Positions 15,171-24,019 are shown, numbered from the stretch's first letter. The stretch: 64,000 bases of DNA from Streptomyces avermitilis MA-4680 = NBRC 14893 (GCF_000009765.2 NC_003155.5:4030001-4094000); one strand, 5' to 3'. Notes: a model not told the origin generated them from the sequence alone. Program-made: numbers and translations.

Positions 15171-16596
15171 GTGCGGCCTCCTCTTGGGGGGTGTGGGGAG
15201 TGGAGGGGGTGGCGGGCGTGGAGAGGGGAACCGTCAGGTGGACCTCGGCGCCGCCCAGCGGGGAACGGCCCAGCCGGACCCGGCCGCCGAGGCTCGCGGC
15301 CCGCTCCGCCATGCCCAGCAGCCCGAAGTGGCCGGTTTTCGCCGGGCTGTCGGGGGTCGCGGACGGCGGCAGGCCGGCACCGTCGTCCCCCGCCCTCACC
15401 GCCAGCCGGTCCTCGGCGACGTCGAGTTCGACCAGTACGCTCGTCGCCCGCGCGTGGCGGTGGGTGTTCTCCAGCGCCTCCGACACGACCGCCAGGACGT
15501 GGTGCGCGGTCGCGCAGGGAAGCTGCCGCAGGGCGCGCAGGGCGTCTTCGTCCGTACGCGGAAGTCTCAGCTCTGCCGCCAGGCCCGTACGAGTGCCGAA
15601 GTCCCTTACCCGGCAGCCCAGTTCCGCGGTCAGATCGACGTGCGCGGCGGTGAAGTCCGTATGGCGCCGGAGGTCCGACAGCAGGTCCCGGGACTCGGCC
15701 GCCGCCCTGCGTGCCGCTCCCGCCACCACCGTCGCCTGGCGCTTGAGGGCGGCGGGGTCGCTGTGGTCCGTGGACGCCGCCAGGGCGTCCGCCGCCAGGG
15801 CCAGCCCGTGCAGGGTCTTCGCCACCGAGTCGTGCATCTCGCGGGCCAGCCGCGCGCGCTCCGACTCCACCGCCTCCGCGACCGCCAGCCGGGAGGTCGC
15901 CTCCGACAACGCCTGACTGGCCGCGCCGAAGCGGAACATCAGATTGCGCAGGGTGACGCCGATGATCCCGGCGGCGACGCAGAAGCCGGCGACGAGGAGG
16001 GTGTTGGCGCCGGCGCCGGGGCGGTGTTCCCAGGCCCTGAACACCGTCAGGAGGACGACGAGTTGGAGGCCGGTGAACACTCCCGAGCCGCGCCAGCCGT
16101 AGAGGAGACCGGAGAGGAGCGGGGTGCACACCGTCGCGTACGCCAGGGGGGACGCGGGGGACGCCGTCACGAGCAGGGTCGCCACGAAGAGCAGGTCGAG
16201 CGCCATCAGGGTGGGGTGGGCCAGGAGACGGGGGCCGAAGCGGTCCCAGTCGCGGAGCATGGCGTACGAGGCCATGACGCCGAGGACCGCGGCGGCCAGG
16301 ACGGCGTAGCGGGGGGCGCCGGCCGCGGCGTTGGCCATGGCGAAGGGGGCGCCGAAGGCGATCATCGTCAGGCGGACGGCGATGGTCTGCCGGCAGAGGG
16401 CCTGGAGGGCGCTCAGCTGGAGGCGGACGCTGGTGGGGGGCGGGGCGTCGTCCGCCAGGTATCCGGCGTCGGGGCCGGCCGGCGCCGGGGTCCGCCTGGC
16501 GGCACGTGCCGGGTGTCGCTGTGCCCACTGTGCCCACTGTGCCCGCTGTGCCCACAGCCCCGCGAGCCGGCCGTCTCCCATGCCGCCTCCCATCAT
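15163..16596 (-). CDS. Sensor histidine kinase (HisKA_3 type) of the Tad operon
   Basis: 477 residues; start ATG 16596 overlaps the tadC stop (ATGA). The N-terminal ~40 residues contain a repeated A-Q-W/R motif from 9-bp repeats. About five to six TM helices follow (~60-225), then a coiled segment, the HisKA_3 box LAREMHDSVAKTLHGL with phospho-His, and a C-terminal GHKL ATPase (HHVLAVVSEALENTHRHA as N box, DDGAGLPP, GHFGLLGMAERAASLGG). With no extracellular sensor domain, the signal is probably sensed in the membrane. Pairs with the adjacent response regulator. Confidence 0.93.
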   Translation of the reverse strand: MMGGGMGDGRLAGLWAQRAQWAQWAQRHPARAARRTPAPAGPDAGYLADDAPPPTSVRLQLSALQALCRQTIAVRLTMIAFGAPFAMANAAAGAPRYAVLAAAVLGVMASYAMLRDWDRFGPRLLAHPTLMALDLLFVATLLVTASPASPLAYATVCTPLLSGLLYGWRGSGVFTGLQLVVLLTVFRAWEHRPGAGANTLLVAGFCVAAGIIGVTLRNLMFRFGAASQALSEATSRLAVAEAVESERARLAREMHDSVAKTLHGLALAADALAASTDHSDPAALKRQATVVAGAARRAAAESRDLLSDLRRHTDFTAAHVDLTAELGCRVRDFGTRTGLAAELRLPRTDEDALRALRQLPCATAHHVLAVVSEALENTHRHARATSVLVELDVAEDRLAVRAGDDGAGLPPSATPDSPAKTGHFGLLGMAERAASLGGRVRLGRSPLGGAEVHLTVPLSTPATPSTPHTPQEEAAHA

Positions 16597-17498
16597 CGCC
16601 CCAGGATCGAGCCGAAGTTCGTCCCCGACCCCAGGAACATGCCGGTCGCGATGAGGATCATCGTGGCCGGAAGCATGAAGACCAGGGTCACCATCGTGGC
16701 CTTGGGGATGGTCTTCGCCGCGCGGCGGCGGGCGTTCTGGGCGTCGGTGCGGCGCATGTCGGTGGCCAGCTGGATGAGGGTCTCGGCGATCGGGGAGCCC
16801 AGCTCCTCGCCCTGTTGCAGGGCGGAGACGAACTGGGCCACCTGCTCGGACGAGTTGCGTTTGCGCAGTTCGTCGAAGGCCTGGCGGCGGCTCACGCCCA
16901 TGTCCATCTGGCGCAGGGTGATGCGCAGTTCGTCCGCCCAGGGGCCCTCGTACTTCTCGGCCACCCGGTCCAGTGCCTGGCGGAAGCCGAGGCCCGCCGA
17001 GACCACGACCGCCAGGACGTCGAGGAAGTCGGGCAGGGTGCGGTCGATGACGTCCTTGCGTTCGCGGACGGCCTGCCAGATCAGCGCGTCGGCGGCGAGC
17101 AGGCCGAAGGCGAGGGTGCCCAGCGCGAACAGCGGGTGACCGTTGGTGAGGAAGATCAGGCCGAGTACGACGCCGAAGATGCCGTAGACGGCGCGGCGGG
17201 CCGCGTAGCGGTTCAGGGTGAGGCCGCCCGGGTTGCCCGCCATGTCGATGCGGCGCCGCTTGGCGGCGACGCGGCGGGGGCCCATCAGGCGCAGGACGAG
17301 AGGGGCGAAGCGCATGCCGAGGCGGTCGACGGCGGAGTCGGCCGTGGAGACGCGGGTGGCGCCGACCTCCAGGGCGAGCACGAGGTCGCTGGGCAGCTTG
17401 GCGTCCGCCCTGATCATGCGGATGCCGAGGAGGACACCCGCCACGGCCACGGCCATCAGCGCGGCGAGCAGCAACCCCAGCGACGTAGACGAGGACAC
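16593..17498 (-). CDS. tadC: TadC-like type II/IV secretion platform protein
   Basis: 301 residues from the GTG at 17498 with GAGGGGAGG upstream. It has an N-terminal TM helix, a basic cytoplasmic part, a TM pair (AVYGIFGVVLGLIFL, LFALGTLAFGLLAADALIW), the T2SSF cytoplasmic domain (LPDFLDVLAVVVSAGLGFRQAL, QGEELGSPIAETLIQLATDMR) and a C-terminal TM (MVTLVFMLPATMILIATGMFL). This is the inner-membrane platform that, together with TadB, couples the TadA ATPase to pilin assembly. 11 bp downstream of tadB. Confidence 0.9.
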   Translation of the reverse strand: MSSSTSLGLLLAALMAVAVAGVLLGIRMIRADAKLPSDLVLALEVGATRVSTADSAVDRLGMRFAPLVLRLMGPRRVAAKRRRIDMAGNPGGLTLNRYAARRAVYGIFGVVLGLIFLTNGHPLFALGTLAFGLLAADALIWQAVRERKDVIDRTLPDFLDVLAVVVSAGLGFRQALDRVAEKYEGPWADELRITLRQMDMGVSRRQAFDELRKRNSSEQVAQFVSALQQGEELGSPIAETLIQLATDMRRTDAQNARRRAAKTIPKATMVTLVFMLPATMILIATGMFLGSGTNFGSILGR

Positions 17499-17509
17499 CG
17501 TGCCTCCCC

Positions 17510-18451
17510 TCACACTTCGATCTTGCCGAGGCGGCGGATGACGAAGAAGCCGACCGTGTAGAGGCCGAGCGACAGGAGGATCAGGCCCTGGCCGAGCGAG
17601 GAGCCGGTCACGCGGGCGAGGGCTCCCTCGTTCGAGGAGTTGATCAGCAGCAGCGAGCCGAGCCCGAGGAGCGGGACCGTGAAGGCGGTCGCGTTGACCT
17701 CGGAGAGCATGGTGCGCACCTCGCGCCGGGTCTCCTTGCGGTCCTCCAGGGTCTGGGTGAGGTTGCGCAGCGAGCTGACGACCGAGCCGCCCGCCTTGTT
17801 GGCCAGCACCAAGGTGGTCACGAGGACGATCAGTTCGCGGGACGGGAGGCGTTCGGCGAGTTCGTCCAGGGCGTCGTCGACGGACCTGCCGAGCGTCAAC
17901 TGGTCGGCGACACGCGCCAGCTCCTCGCCCGCGGGTGCCTCCAGTTCCTCCGCCGCCATGGCGAGGGCCGTGCGCAGGGCGAGGCCCGCGGCGGTCGCGT
18001 TGGCGAGGAGACGGGCCACGTCGGGCAGTTGGCCGATGAACGCCTCGATGCGTTTCTGGCGCTGCCAGTTGAGGAACACGGCCGCACCCCAGATGCCGAC
18101 CAGGGCGGCGATCGGGCCGAAGAACGGCGCCAGGGTGGTCGCCGCGATCAGCCACAGCGCGACGACCACCGCGGCGACGTAGGTGGTGAACTCCCCTGCG
18201 GTCAGGTCGAGTCCGGTCGTCGTCAGGCGGAGGTGGATGGCGCGGCCGAGGCGGGTGCGGCGCAGTCGGCGGTCGATGCCCGCGAAGCGCCGTACGCGGC
18301 CTGCCACCGTACGGATCGGGCCGCCGCCGGCCAGCCGGTCGACCAGGGCCTGGCGCTGGGCGCGGCCCGCCGCGTACACGTGCACGCCCGCGACGGCGAG
18401 CGTGCCGCACAGCACGGTGGCGCCGAGGGCGAGGAGAGCGGGATGGTTCAC
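17510..18451 (-). CDS. tadB: TadB-like type II/IV secretion platform protein
   Basis: 313 residues. An N-terminal TM helix (LLALGATVLCGTLAVAG) precedes a basic region, a second TM pair (~90-125), the T2SSF domain (GQLPDVARLLANATAAGLALRTALAMAAEELEAPAGEELARVADQLTLG in part) and a final TM near the C-terminus. The arrangement matches TadB, the partner of TadC. The gene lies 49 bp after tadA on the same strand. Confidence 0.9.
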   Translation of the reverse strand: MNHPALLALGATVLCGTLAVAGVHVYAAGRAQRQALVDRLAGGGPIRTVAGRVRRFAGIDRRLRRTRLGRAIHLRLTTTGLDLTAGEFTTYVAAVVVALWLIAATTLAPFFGPIAALVGIWGAAVFLNWQRQKRIEAFIGQLPDVARLLANATAAGLALRTALAMAAEELEAPAGEELARVADQLTLGRSVDDALDELAERLPSRELIVLVTTLVLANKAGGSVVSSLRNLTQTLEDRKETRREVRTMLSEVNATAFTVPLLGLGSLLLINSSNEGALARVTGSSLGQGLILLSLGLYTVGFFVIRRLGKIEV

Positions 18452-18500
18452 GGCTCGCTCCTCTCGTCGTGGGTGGGGGTCGTCCGATCACGGGTGGGGG

Positions 18501-19841
18501 TCATCCGATGGCCTGCCTCGTGTCGAGTACGTCGATGGCGTCCGCGACTCTGAAGGCGGCCGGCAGCGGCTCATTGGCGACGTACAGCTTCTCGGCGACC
18601 TGGCGTGGCAGCGGGAGGTGCTCGAAGCGGCCGTGGACGACGCGGTCGGCGCCGACGGGGCGCGGCACGAAGCGGGCGACGGGGACGATGCGGAACTGCT
18701 CGCGGCCGTGCGAGACGACGAGGGCGATCTCGGTGATCTTGCGGGAGCCGTCGGCGTGCCGGGTGAGCTGGACGACCACGTCCACCGCCGAGTTGATCTG
18801 GTCCTTGAGGGCCTCGAACGGGATCAGTACCTCGGACATCGAGCCGAGGGTCTGCAACCGCATCAGCGCGTCCTCGGCCGAGTTCGCGTGCACGGTGGCC
18901 AGGGAGCCGTCGTGGCCCGTCGACATCGCCTGGAGCATGTCGAGCGTCTCGCCGCCGCGGACCTCACCGACGATGATGCGGTCGGGGCGCATCCGGAGCG
19001 AGTTGCGGACCAGGTCGCGGATGGTGATCTGGCCCTTGCCCTCGACGTTCGGGGGGCGGGATTCGAGGCGGATCACATGCTCCTGCTGGAGCTGGAGTTC
19101 GGCGGAGTCCTCGACGGTGATGATGCGCTCGTAGGACGGGATGAGCCCGGAGAGCGCGTTGAGGAGGGTCGTCTTGCCGGTGCCCGTACCGCCGCTGACG
19201 ATGATGTTGAAGCGGGCCCGGACGAAGGCCGCGAGCAGCAGCAGCATCTGCTCGTCCAGGGAGCCGAGGCCAATGAGTTCCGGCAGCGTGTACGCGCGGG
19301 GGAAGCGGCGGATCGTGAGGGTGGGGCCGGTGAGGGCGAGCGGCGGGATGATGACGTTGACGCGTTCGCCGGTGGGGAGGCGGGCGTCGACCATCGGGTT
19401 CGACTCGTCCACGCGCCGGTTGACCGTCGAGACGATGCGTTCGATGGTCTGCATCAGCTGCTCGGTGGAGGCGAAGCGGAGCGGGAGCTGTTCGACGCGG
19501 CCGGCTCGCTCGACGAAGATCGAGTCCGGGCCGTTGACCATGATCTCCGTGATCGAGGCGTCGGCGAGCAGGGGTTCCAGGACGCCGAGGCCGAGCGCCT
19601 CGTCGACGACCCGGCGGATCAGCTGGGACCGCTCGGCGGAGGAGAGGACCGGCCCCTCCCGGCTGATGATGTGGCCGAGTACGCGCTCCAGGCGGATCCG
19701 GCGTTCGGCCGCCGCCAGGCTCGACATCTCGGCGAGGTCGATCTCTTCGAGGAGCTTGGCGCGGTAGACGGCGACCAGGTGTCCGTCCTCGCGGGCGGGG
19801 CCGCCTTCGTCGGGGGCGGCGATTCGGGAGCGGAGGCTCAT
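18501..19841 (-). CDS. tadA: TadA/CpaF pilus assembly ATPase
   Basis: 446 residues from the ATG at 19841 (GAGGAG upstream). It carries all features of the CpaF/TadA secretion ATPase: an N-terminal helical domain, ITEIMVNGPDSIFVERAGR, Walker A SGGTGTGKTTLLNALSGL, Asp box ITVEDSAELQL, Walker B region MRPDRIIVGEVRGGETLDML and His box GSLATVHANSAEDALMRL. It is the hexameric motor that energises pilin polymerisation at the cytoplasmic face with TadB/TadC. The frame is open upstream through the TadE gene because of a frameshift there, giving a spurious 1018-codon ORF. Confidence 0.95.
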   Translation of the reverse strand: MSLRSRIAAPDEGGPAREDGHLVAVYRAKLLEEIDLAEMSSLAAAERRIRLERVLGHIISREGPVLSSAERSQLIRRVVDEALGLGVLEPLLADASITEIMVNGPDSIFVERAGRVEQLPLRFASTEQLMQTIERIVSTVNRRVDESNPMVDARLPTGERVNVIIPPLALTGPTLTIRRFPRAYTLPELIGLGSLDEQMLLLLAAFVRARFNIIVSGGTGTGKTTLLNALSGLIPSYERIITVEDSAELQLQQEHVIRLESRPPNVEGKGQITIRDLVRNSLRMRPDRIIVGEVRGGETLDMLQAMSTGHDGSLATVHANSAEDALMRLQTLGSMSEVLIPFEALKDQINSAVDVVVQLTRHADGSRKITEIALVVSHGREQFRIVPVARFVPRPVGADRVVHGRFEHLPLPRQVAEKLYVANEPLPAAFRVADAIDVLDTRQAIG

Positions 19842-19930
19842 GTCCGGGGTCAACTCCTCTCGGGGGCTGGGGGCTTCGGTCGTCTCGGGGGCGGGGGCTG
19901 GGGGCTTCGGTCGTCTCGGGGGCGGGGGCG

Positions 19931-20336
19931 TCAGTCGTCGGTGGGCATGGTGGCGCGGCGGGTCACGTCCCAGCCGGCGCCGAAGAAGGGGATGACGGAG
20001 GGGACGTGGACGGTGACGGTGGCGGTGGTGGTGTCGGCGCCCTTCGCCGGCGCGGGGACGTCCGGGTCGAGCCAGGAGCTCACCGAGGCCAGACCCGCGG
20101 CCGTGCACGTCGCCGTCCTGGTGCGAGGCGACCCGGGCGGCGGCGCGCGCTCCGGATCCGGCCTGGCTGATGCCGTAGCCGACGAGGCCGAGCTGGATGG
20201 CGGCCATGCCGATGACGAGGAGGATGGGGAGGAAACCGGCGAACTCCAGCATGGACACGCCCCGGTCGCCCCATCGCCGCGGCGGCCGGGACCCGGCGGG
20301 AGGTAAGCGGGTCGCGCGCCGGTCGAGGAGCCTCAC
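19931..20336 (-). pseudogene. TadE-like pseudopilin gene interrupted by a +1 frameshift
   Basis: The GTG at 20336 overlaps the upstream stop (GTGA). The frame encodes DRGVSMLEFAGFLPILLVIG, a good TadE helix with Glu at +5 of a prepilin-type site, up to QDGDVHG. The conserved C-terminus then continues in the next frame: AAGLASVSSWLDPDVPAP ... FGAGWDVTRRATMPTDD, ending at TGA 19933-19931. Removing one G from the GG at 20101-20102 restores a single ORF reading DVHAAGLASVSSWL. Its product would be a minor pseudopilin. The defect may be real decay or a sequencing error; a second TadE copy exists as a fusion next door. Confidence 0.82.
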
Positions 20337-21940
20337 CCGCCGTCCCCCTCCAGCGCCGCCCCCGCCGAGCCGTCGACCGACCAGCCCGGGTTGACCCCGG
20401 GGAAGAACAGCGGGACGTCCACCTGGACGGTCGCCTTCATCACCGACCCGTCCTGCCCGCAGCTGATGTCCGCCCCGCTCCAGGAATCCGGCAGATGCTC
20501 GGCGCCGGCCGACTGGCACGCCCCTCCCACATCGCCCTTGATCGCGTACGCCGCCGTGGCCGCGCGGGCCGCCTCGTCCGCCGCGTTCCCGGCGAGGGAG
20601 TACGTGTAGCCGTACAGCACGCACTCCCACAGGATCGCCATCACGACCAGCAGCAGGGGGAACATCCCGGCGAACTCCAGGGTGACCGCGCCCCGGTCGC
20701 CGCCGCGCCGCCGCAGGGAGAGCGCGCCGCGGTCCGAGGACTTCCGGCGCCGTCCACCGCTCTCCTGGACGGCGACCAGCCCCAGCTCCCCCGCCAGCGC
20801 CCACAGTGCCTGCTTGACCGTGGAGCGGGCGTCGAGGTCCTGGAGGCGCCCCGCGTCGACCACGGACTGGAGTTCCTTGAAGGCGGCGGGGACGGCGGAG
20901 CGGGCCACTTTGGTGCCGGTGACCCGCTCGACCAGGGACGGCTGGATCTCCGTACCGCGTGAGTGGCGGTTGACGACCGTGAGCGTCTCCTCCGCCTTGC
21001 GGATCTGGAGGCGGTCCCACATACGGACCATGCGTTTGGCGGCGCGGATCGCGACCACGTCGGGGGTGACCAGGAGCAGCGCCTGGTCGGCCATCTCGAC
21101 GGCCGCGGCGGTGGCGGAGTTCATCTGGGAGCCGCAGTCGACGATCACCACGTCGTGGCGCGAGCGCAGGGTTCCCACGACCTGCCGGGCGACCCGGTCC
21201 GTCACCTCCTCGCCGCGCTCGCCCTCGGCGGGCGCCAGCAGGAGCCCGATGCCGCTGTCGTGGATGTAGACGGCGTCCTGGAGGACGCGCGGGTTGATGT
21301 CGGTGATGCCGGCCAGGTCCGCGACCGACCGCCTGAACTGCACGTCCAGGTACGAGGCCACGTCGCCCGACTGGAGGTCGAGGTCGAGCAGCGCGACCGT
21401 ACGGCCCGACGCCCTGGCCGCGAGCGCGAGCTGGACGGCCGTGACGGTCGCGCCGACGCCGCCCTTGGCGCCGGTCACCGTGACGACCGTGCCGCCGGGG
21501 CCCGTGTACAGCTCGGGTGTCCCGCTGCCGAGGTGGCGCCGCATGCCCGTCGACCACGCGGCGGCCGCCTGGACACGTTCGGCGAGGGCGTCGTAACCGA
21601 GCGGCAGGCCGATGATGCCGCGGGCGCCCGCGTCCATGGCGGCGGTGAGGACGCCGCTTCCGGTGTCGGCGGTGATGAGGACGACGCCGACCGCCGGGAA
21701 GCGCAGCACCAGGTCGCGGATCACGTCGAGCGCCGGTACCGGGCCGATGCGCTCGTGGACCAGGACGACCTCGGGCAGCTCGTCGAGGGACTCGGCGGCG
21801 AGCCGGGCCAGGGTGTCCAGGAGCGCGGTGGTGTCGGCGACCGGCGGGGCCGGTTCGGCGTCGGTGAGCTGGCTCAGCAGGGTGGCGAGGGCGCGGGCCG
21901 AGTCGATGTCGCCGACGGCGGGGAGGATGCGTACGGTCAT
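20333..21940 (-). CDS. CpaE/TadZ MinD-like ATPase fused to a TadE pseudopilin domain
   Basis: 535 residues. Residues ~1-130 resemble the degenerate receiver-like domain of CpaE/TadZ (VVLVHERIGPVPALDVIRDL, VGVVLITADTGSG). Residues ~150-400 are a MinD/ParA-type ATPase with deviant Walker A GAKGGVGATVTAVQLA, the LLDLDLQSGD switch and VVIVDCGSQMNSAT. After a basic linker (RRRKSSDRGALSLRRR) comes DRGAVTLEFAGMFPLLLVV, a TadE TM helix with Glu +5, and an extracellular tail with two Cys. TadZ normally marks the assembly site in the cytoplasm; here it is covalently joined to a membrane subunit. No start codon for a separate TadE exists in the junction. Confidence 0.88.
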   Translation of the reverse strand: MTVRILPAVGDIDSARALATLLSQLTDAEPAPPVADTTALLDTLARLAAESLDELPEVVLVHERIGPVPALDVIRDLVLRFPAVGVVLITADTGSGVLTAAMDAGARGIIGLPLGYDALAERVQAAAAWSTGMRRHLGSGTPELYTGPGGTVVTVTGAKGGVGATVTAVQLALAARASGRTVALLDLDLQSGDVASYLDVQFRRSVADLAGITDINPRVLQDAVYIHDSGIGLLLAPAEGERGEEVTDRVARQVVGTLRSRHDVVIVDCGSQMNSATAAAVEMADQALLLVTPDVVAIRAAKRMVRMWDRLQIRKAEETLTVVNRHSRGTEIQPSLVERVTGTKVARSAVPAAFKELQSVVDAGRLQDLDARSTVKQALWALAGELGLVAVQESGGRRRKSSDRGALSLRRRGGDRGAVTLEFAGMFPLLLVVMAILWECVLYGYTYSLAGNAADEAARAATAAYAIKGDVGGACQSAGAEHLPDSWSGADISCGQDGSVMKATVQVDVPLFFPGVNPGWSVDGSAGAALEGDGG

Positions 21941-22008
21941 CGGCCGGCCCTCGCAGGGGTTGGGTGCCTCGTGGCTGAGCGCATCGCGGCTGAGCGCATC
22001 GCGGCCTC

Positions 22009-22722
22009 CTACTTGTCCTCGTCGAGGGTGTATGAGCGGTCGCCCGGCGGGACCGTGGTCCCCGAGCCGCCCGCGACCAGCGCGAGCCGGACGTGTTCGG
22101 CGAACGACTCGGCGTACGCGACCCGTTGGGCGTCCGCCGTGTCGAGCGCGAAGGTGATGGGGACGGCCTCGCTCGCGGTGCGGCGGCGCTGGTCGCTGCT
22201 CTGGCCGGGGTCGAGGGCGGTGAGCTTGCCGACGTCGAGGACGCGGGCGTTCTCGACGATCACCTTGGACTGGTCCTTGCCCTTGTCGCTCGGCGCCTTG
22301 AAGGTGGCGTAGATGTTGACGCGGGAGCCGGGGTTGATCTTGCCGGCGACACCGGTCGACGCGTCGATCATGATCGCGATCTCCTGTTGCCCCGCCGCCA
22401 GCGCGGGCCGGTCCACGATCATGTCGGTCTGGAGCAACGAGCCCTTCTCCAGCTGGGTCACCGCGATCTTCCCGCGGATCTGGGCGAGGTCGGTGACCGC
22501 CGTCTTCGACAGCCAGCGCCTGGGCATGGAGACCTTCTCGAACTGGTCGGCCGACAGCTCCTTGTAGGGCGCGATGTCGTTCCTCAGCCGGTACGCCGCC
22601 ACCTCGGGGCCGACCTTCGAGTTAACGTCACGGATCACCGACAGCACTCCGGCGAAGGCGCCCAGGGCACACAGGACCGAGAGGACCAGCAGGATGACGC
22701 CGCGGCGCTGGCGTGAGTTCAT
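22009..22722 (-). CDS. cpaB: CpaB/RcpC-like SAF-domain pilus assembly protein
   Basis: 237 residues. A short cytoplasmic start, one TM helix (GVILLVLSVLCALGAFAGVLSVI) and an extracytoplasmic SAF domain (~38-105, with the typical YRLRNDIAPYKELSADQFEKV and QLEKGSLLQTDMI) are followed by the RcpC/CpaB domain (GQQEIAIMIDASTGVAGKINPGSRVNIYATF). CpaB proteins are periplasmic or wall-side components of Tad systems. A 15-bp direct repeat (CTGAGCGCATCGCGG) lies at ~21974-22003 in the gap to the next gene. Confidence 0.9.
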   Translation of the reverse strand: MNSRQRRGVILLVLSVLCALGAFAGVLSVIRDVNSKVGPEVAAYRLRNDIAPYKELSADQFEKVSMPRRWLSKTAVTDLAQIRGKIAVTQLEKGSLLQTDMIVDRPALAAGQQEIAIMIDASTGVAGKINPGSRVNIYATFKAPSDKGKDQSKVIVENARVLDVGKLTALDPGQSSDQRRRTASEAVPITFALDTADAQRVAYAESFAEHVRLALVAGGSGTTVPPGDRSYTLDEDK

Positions 22723-22800
22723 GACGCGGACAACCTCGTTCGGAGCGGGGGCGAAGGGGTCGAGCGGCCGTGCTGTGCTGTGGTGCTGCGCCGTGCGCCG

Positions 22801-23730
22801 TTACGTCCGGCCCCGGGGCAGGGCTCGTACGGCCGCGGGCGCTCTCGCCTGCCCGAGCTCCGGCGGCGGGGGAAGCGGCGCCGCGCAGAACCCGCAGCGG
22901 TCGCCGATGAGTTCGAGCCCACACCAGTGGCACTCCTCCCGGCGTACGGACGAGACGAGCTGATAGAGCACGGAGACGTCGAACAGGCCCGCGGCGAACT
23001 CGGCGAGCCGTCCCGTGCCCCACCAGCGCGTGGACTGAGCGGGCAGCGGCACGGTCGCCACGCCCTGCACGCGCCACGCGGGAGCGAGTGAGGCCGTGAC
23101 CCAGTCCGAGGGCGGCTGCCCGGCGGCGACGAGCAGCCGGGTGCCGAACTCGGGGCCCGGTAACTCCTCCTCGCCGACCCGTACGAGCTGCGGCCGGGGA
23201 TTGGCCAGTACGGCGAACTGGGCGCCCGGCACCCACGACTTGGCGTGGGACTTCATCGAGACGGGCACGCGGTCGAGCCCCGCGACCGAGCCGAGCAGGG
23301 CGCCGGCGTAGATGTAGTGGGCGAGCAGGCGCGCGGCGGAGGCGAGTACGCCGGGGCTGAAGTCGCACATCGACAGCTGCCGCAACTGCTGGGCCAGTAA
23401 GGCGAGTCCGAGCGGGGGCAGGTCGATGCCGAGCAGCGCGATGCGGTCGCTCTCCAGGACGGAGCGCACGGTACGCAGCCGCCTGACGTCCGGCTGCTCG
23501 GCCGCGGCGGGGCCGGTGGCGGGAGCCGGGTACAGGACGACGACGTACCCGTGCTGCTCGATGAGCGCGTGCATCCCGTTCAGGGACTGCTCGAGGGTGT
23601 CGAGGGGCTGGACGGCGGCGGGCGGGGTCCCCCGGTCGAGCGGGGGGAGCACCAGGTCGGCGCTGGTGACGGCTATCGCGGTCGGCACGCTGCACACCAC
23701 CCCGTTCACTGCGGCGGGGTGGTCGACCAC
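22801..23730 (-). CDS. Conserved zinc-ribbon protein heading the Tad operon
   Basis: About 309 residues from the GTG at 23730; a longer frame to 23793 has an implausible N-terminus and another GTG lies close to residue 12. I do not recognise a named family for the main domain, which is globular and soluble (SADLVLPPLDRGTPPAAV, HALIEQHGYVVVLYPAP, DVRRLRTVRSVLESDRIALLGIDLPPLG). The C-terminus has a clear zinc ribbon, C-H-W-C-GLELIGDR-C-G-F-C. It is the first gene of the pilus-type operon, 78 bp before cpaB, and may be a regulatory or scaffold subunit. Confidence 0.65.
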   Translation of the reverse strand: MVDHPAAVNGVVCSVPTAIAVTSADLVLPPLDRGTPPAAVQPLDTLEQSLNGMHALIEQHGYVVVLYPAPATGPAAAEQPDVRRLRTVRSVLESDRIALLGIDLPPLGLALLAQQLRQLSMCDFSPGVLASAARLLAHYIYAGALLGSVAGLDRVPVSMKSHAKSWVPGAQFAVLANPRPQLVRVGEEELPGPEFGTRLLVAAGQPPSDWVTASLAPAWRVQGVATVPLPAQSTRWWGTGRLAEFAAGLFDVSVLYQLVSSVRREECHWCGLELIGDRCGFCAAPLPPPPELGQARAPAAVRALPRGRT

Positions 23731-23915
23731 CGCCTCAGATCGCCCCTGTGACGTCCTCTTGCATCCTCTTGCCCAGCACCATATCCACGGCATGCCCCGC
23801 TCAACACCGAATCAACGAGATCATCTCACCGAAGGTGTGACCTTGATCCACACAGAGTGAGGCGCATATGCCTCAACTCACCCTCCGCGCCCAGGGGTTG
23901 AGATCTCCAGAGGTC

Positions 23916-23942
23916 TTGACAACCAGATTGGTCTGGACCAGT
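23916..23942 (+). promoter_or_regulatory. Chitinase promoter with DasR-like operator
   Basis: TTGACA (23916-23921) is a consensus -35. The following ATTGGTCTGGACCAGT (23927-23942) is a near-perfect palindrome matching the DasR-responsive element consensus ACTGGTCTAGACCACT, placed over the spacer and -10 region as in other Streptomyces chitinase genes. This implies repression by DasR relieved by glucosamine-6-phosphate. Confidence 0.8.
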
Positions 23943-24019
23943 TTGTAGGTCCAACGGTGGCCACCGTTCCGCAACGCTCCCCCTCCCCTCTCCCCCCTTT
24001 TCCCTCACCGGAGGCCCCA

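Noticed and set aside
18501..21557. A single 1018-codon open frame spanning TadE and TadA/CpaF
   Set aside because: It results from the frameshift in TadE, after which the frame stays open by GC bias. The segment between ~20100 and 19841 encodes low-complexity Arg/His/Pro, not protein, and CpaF has its own RBS and ATG.
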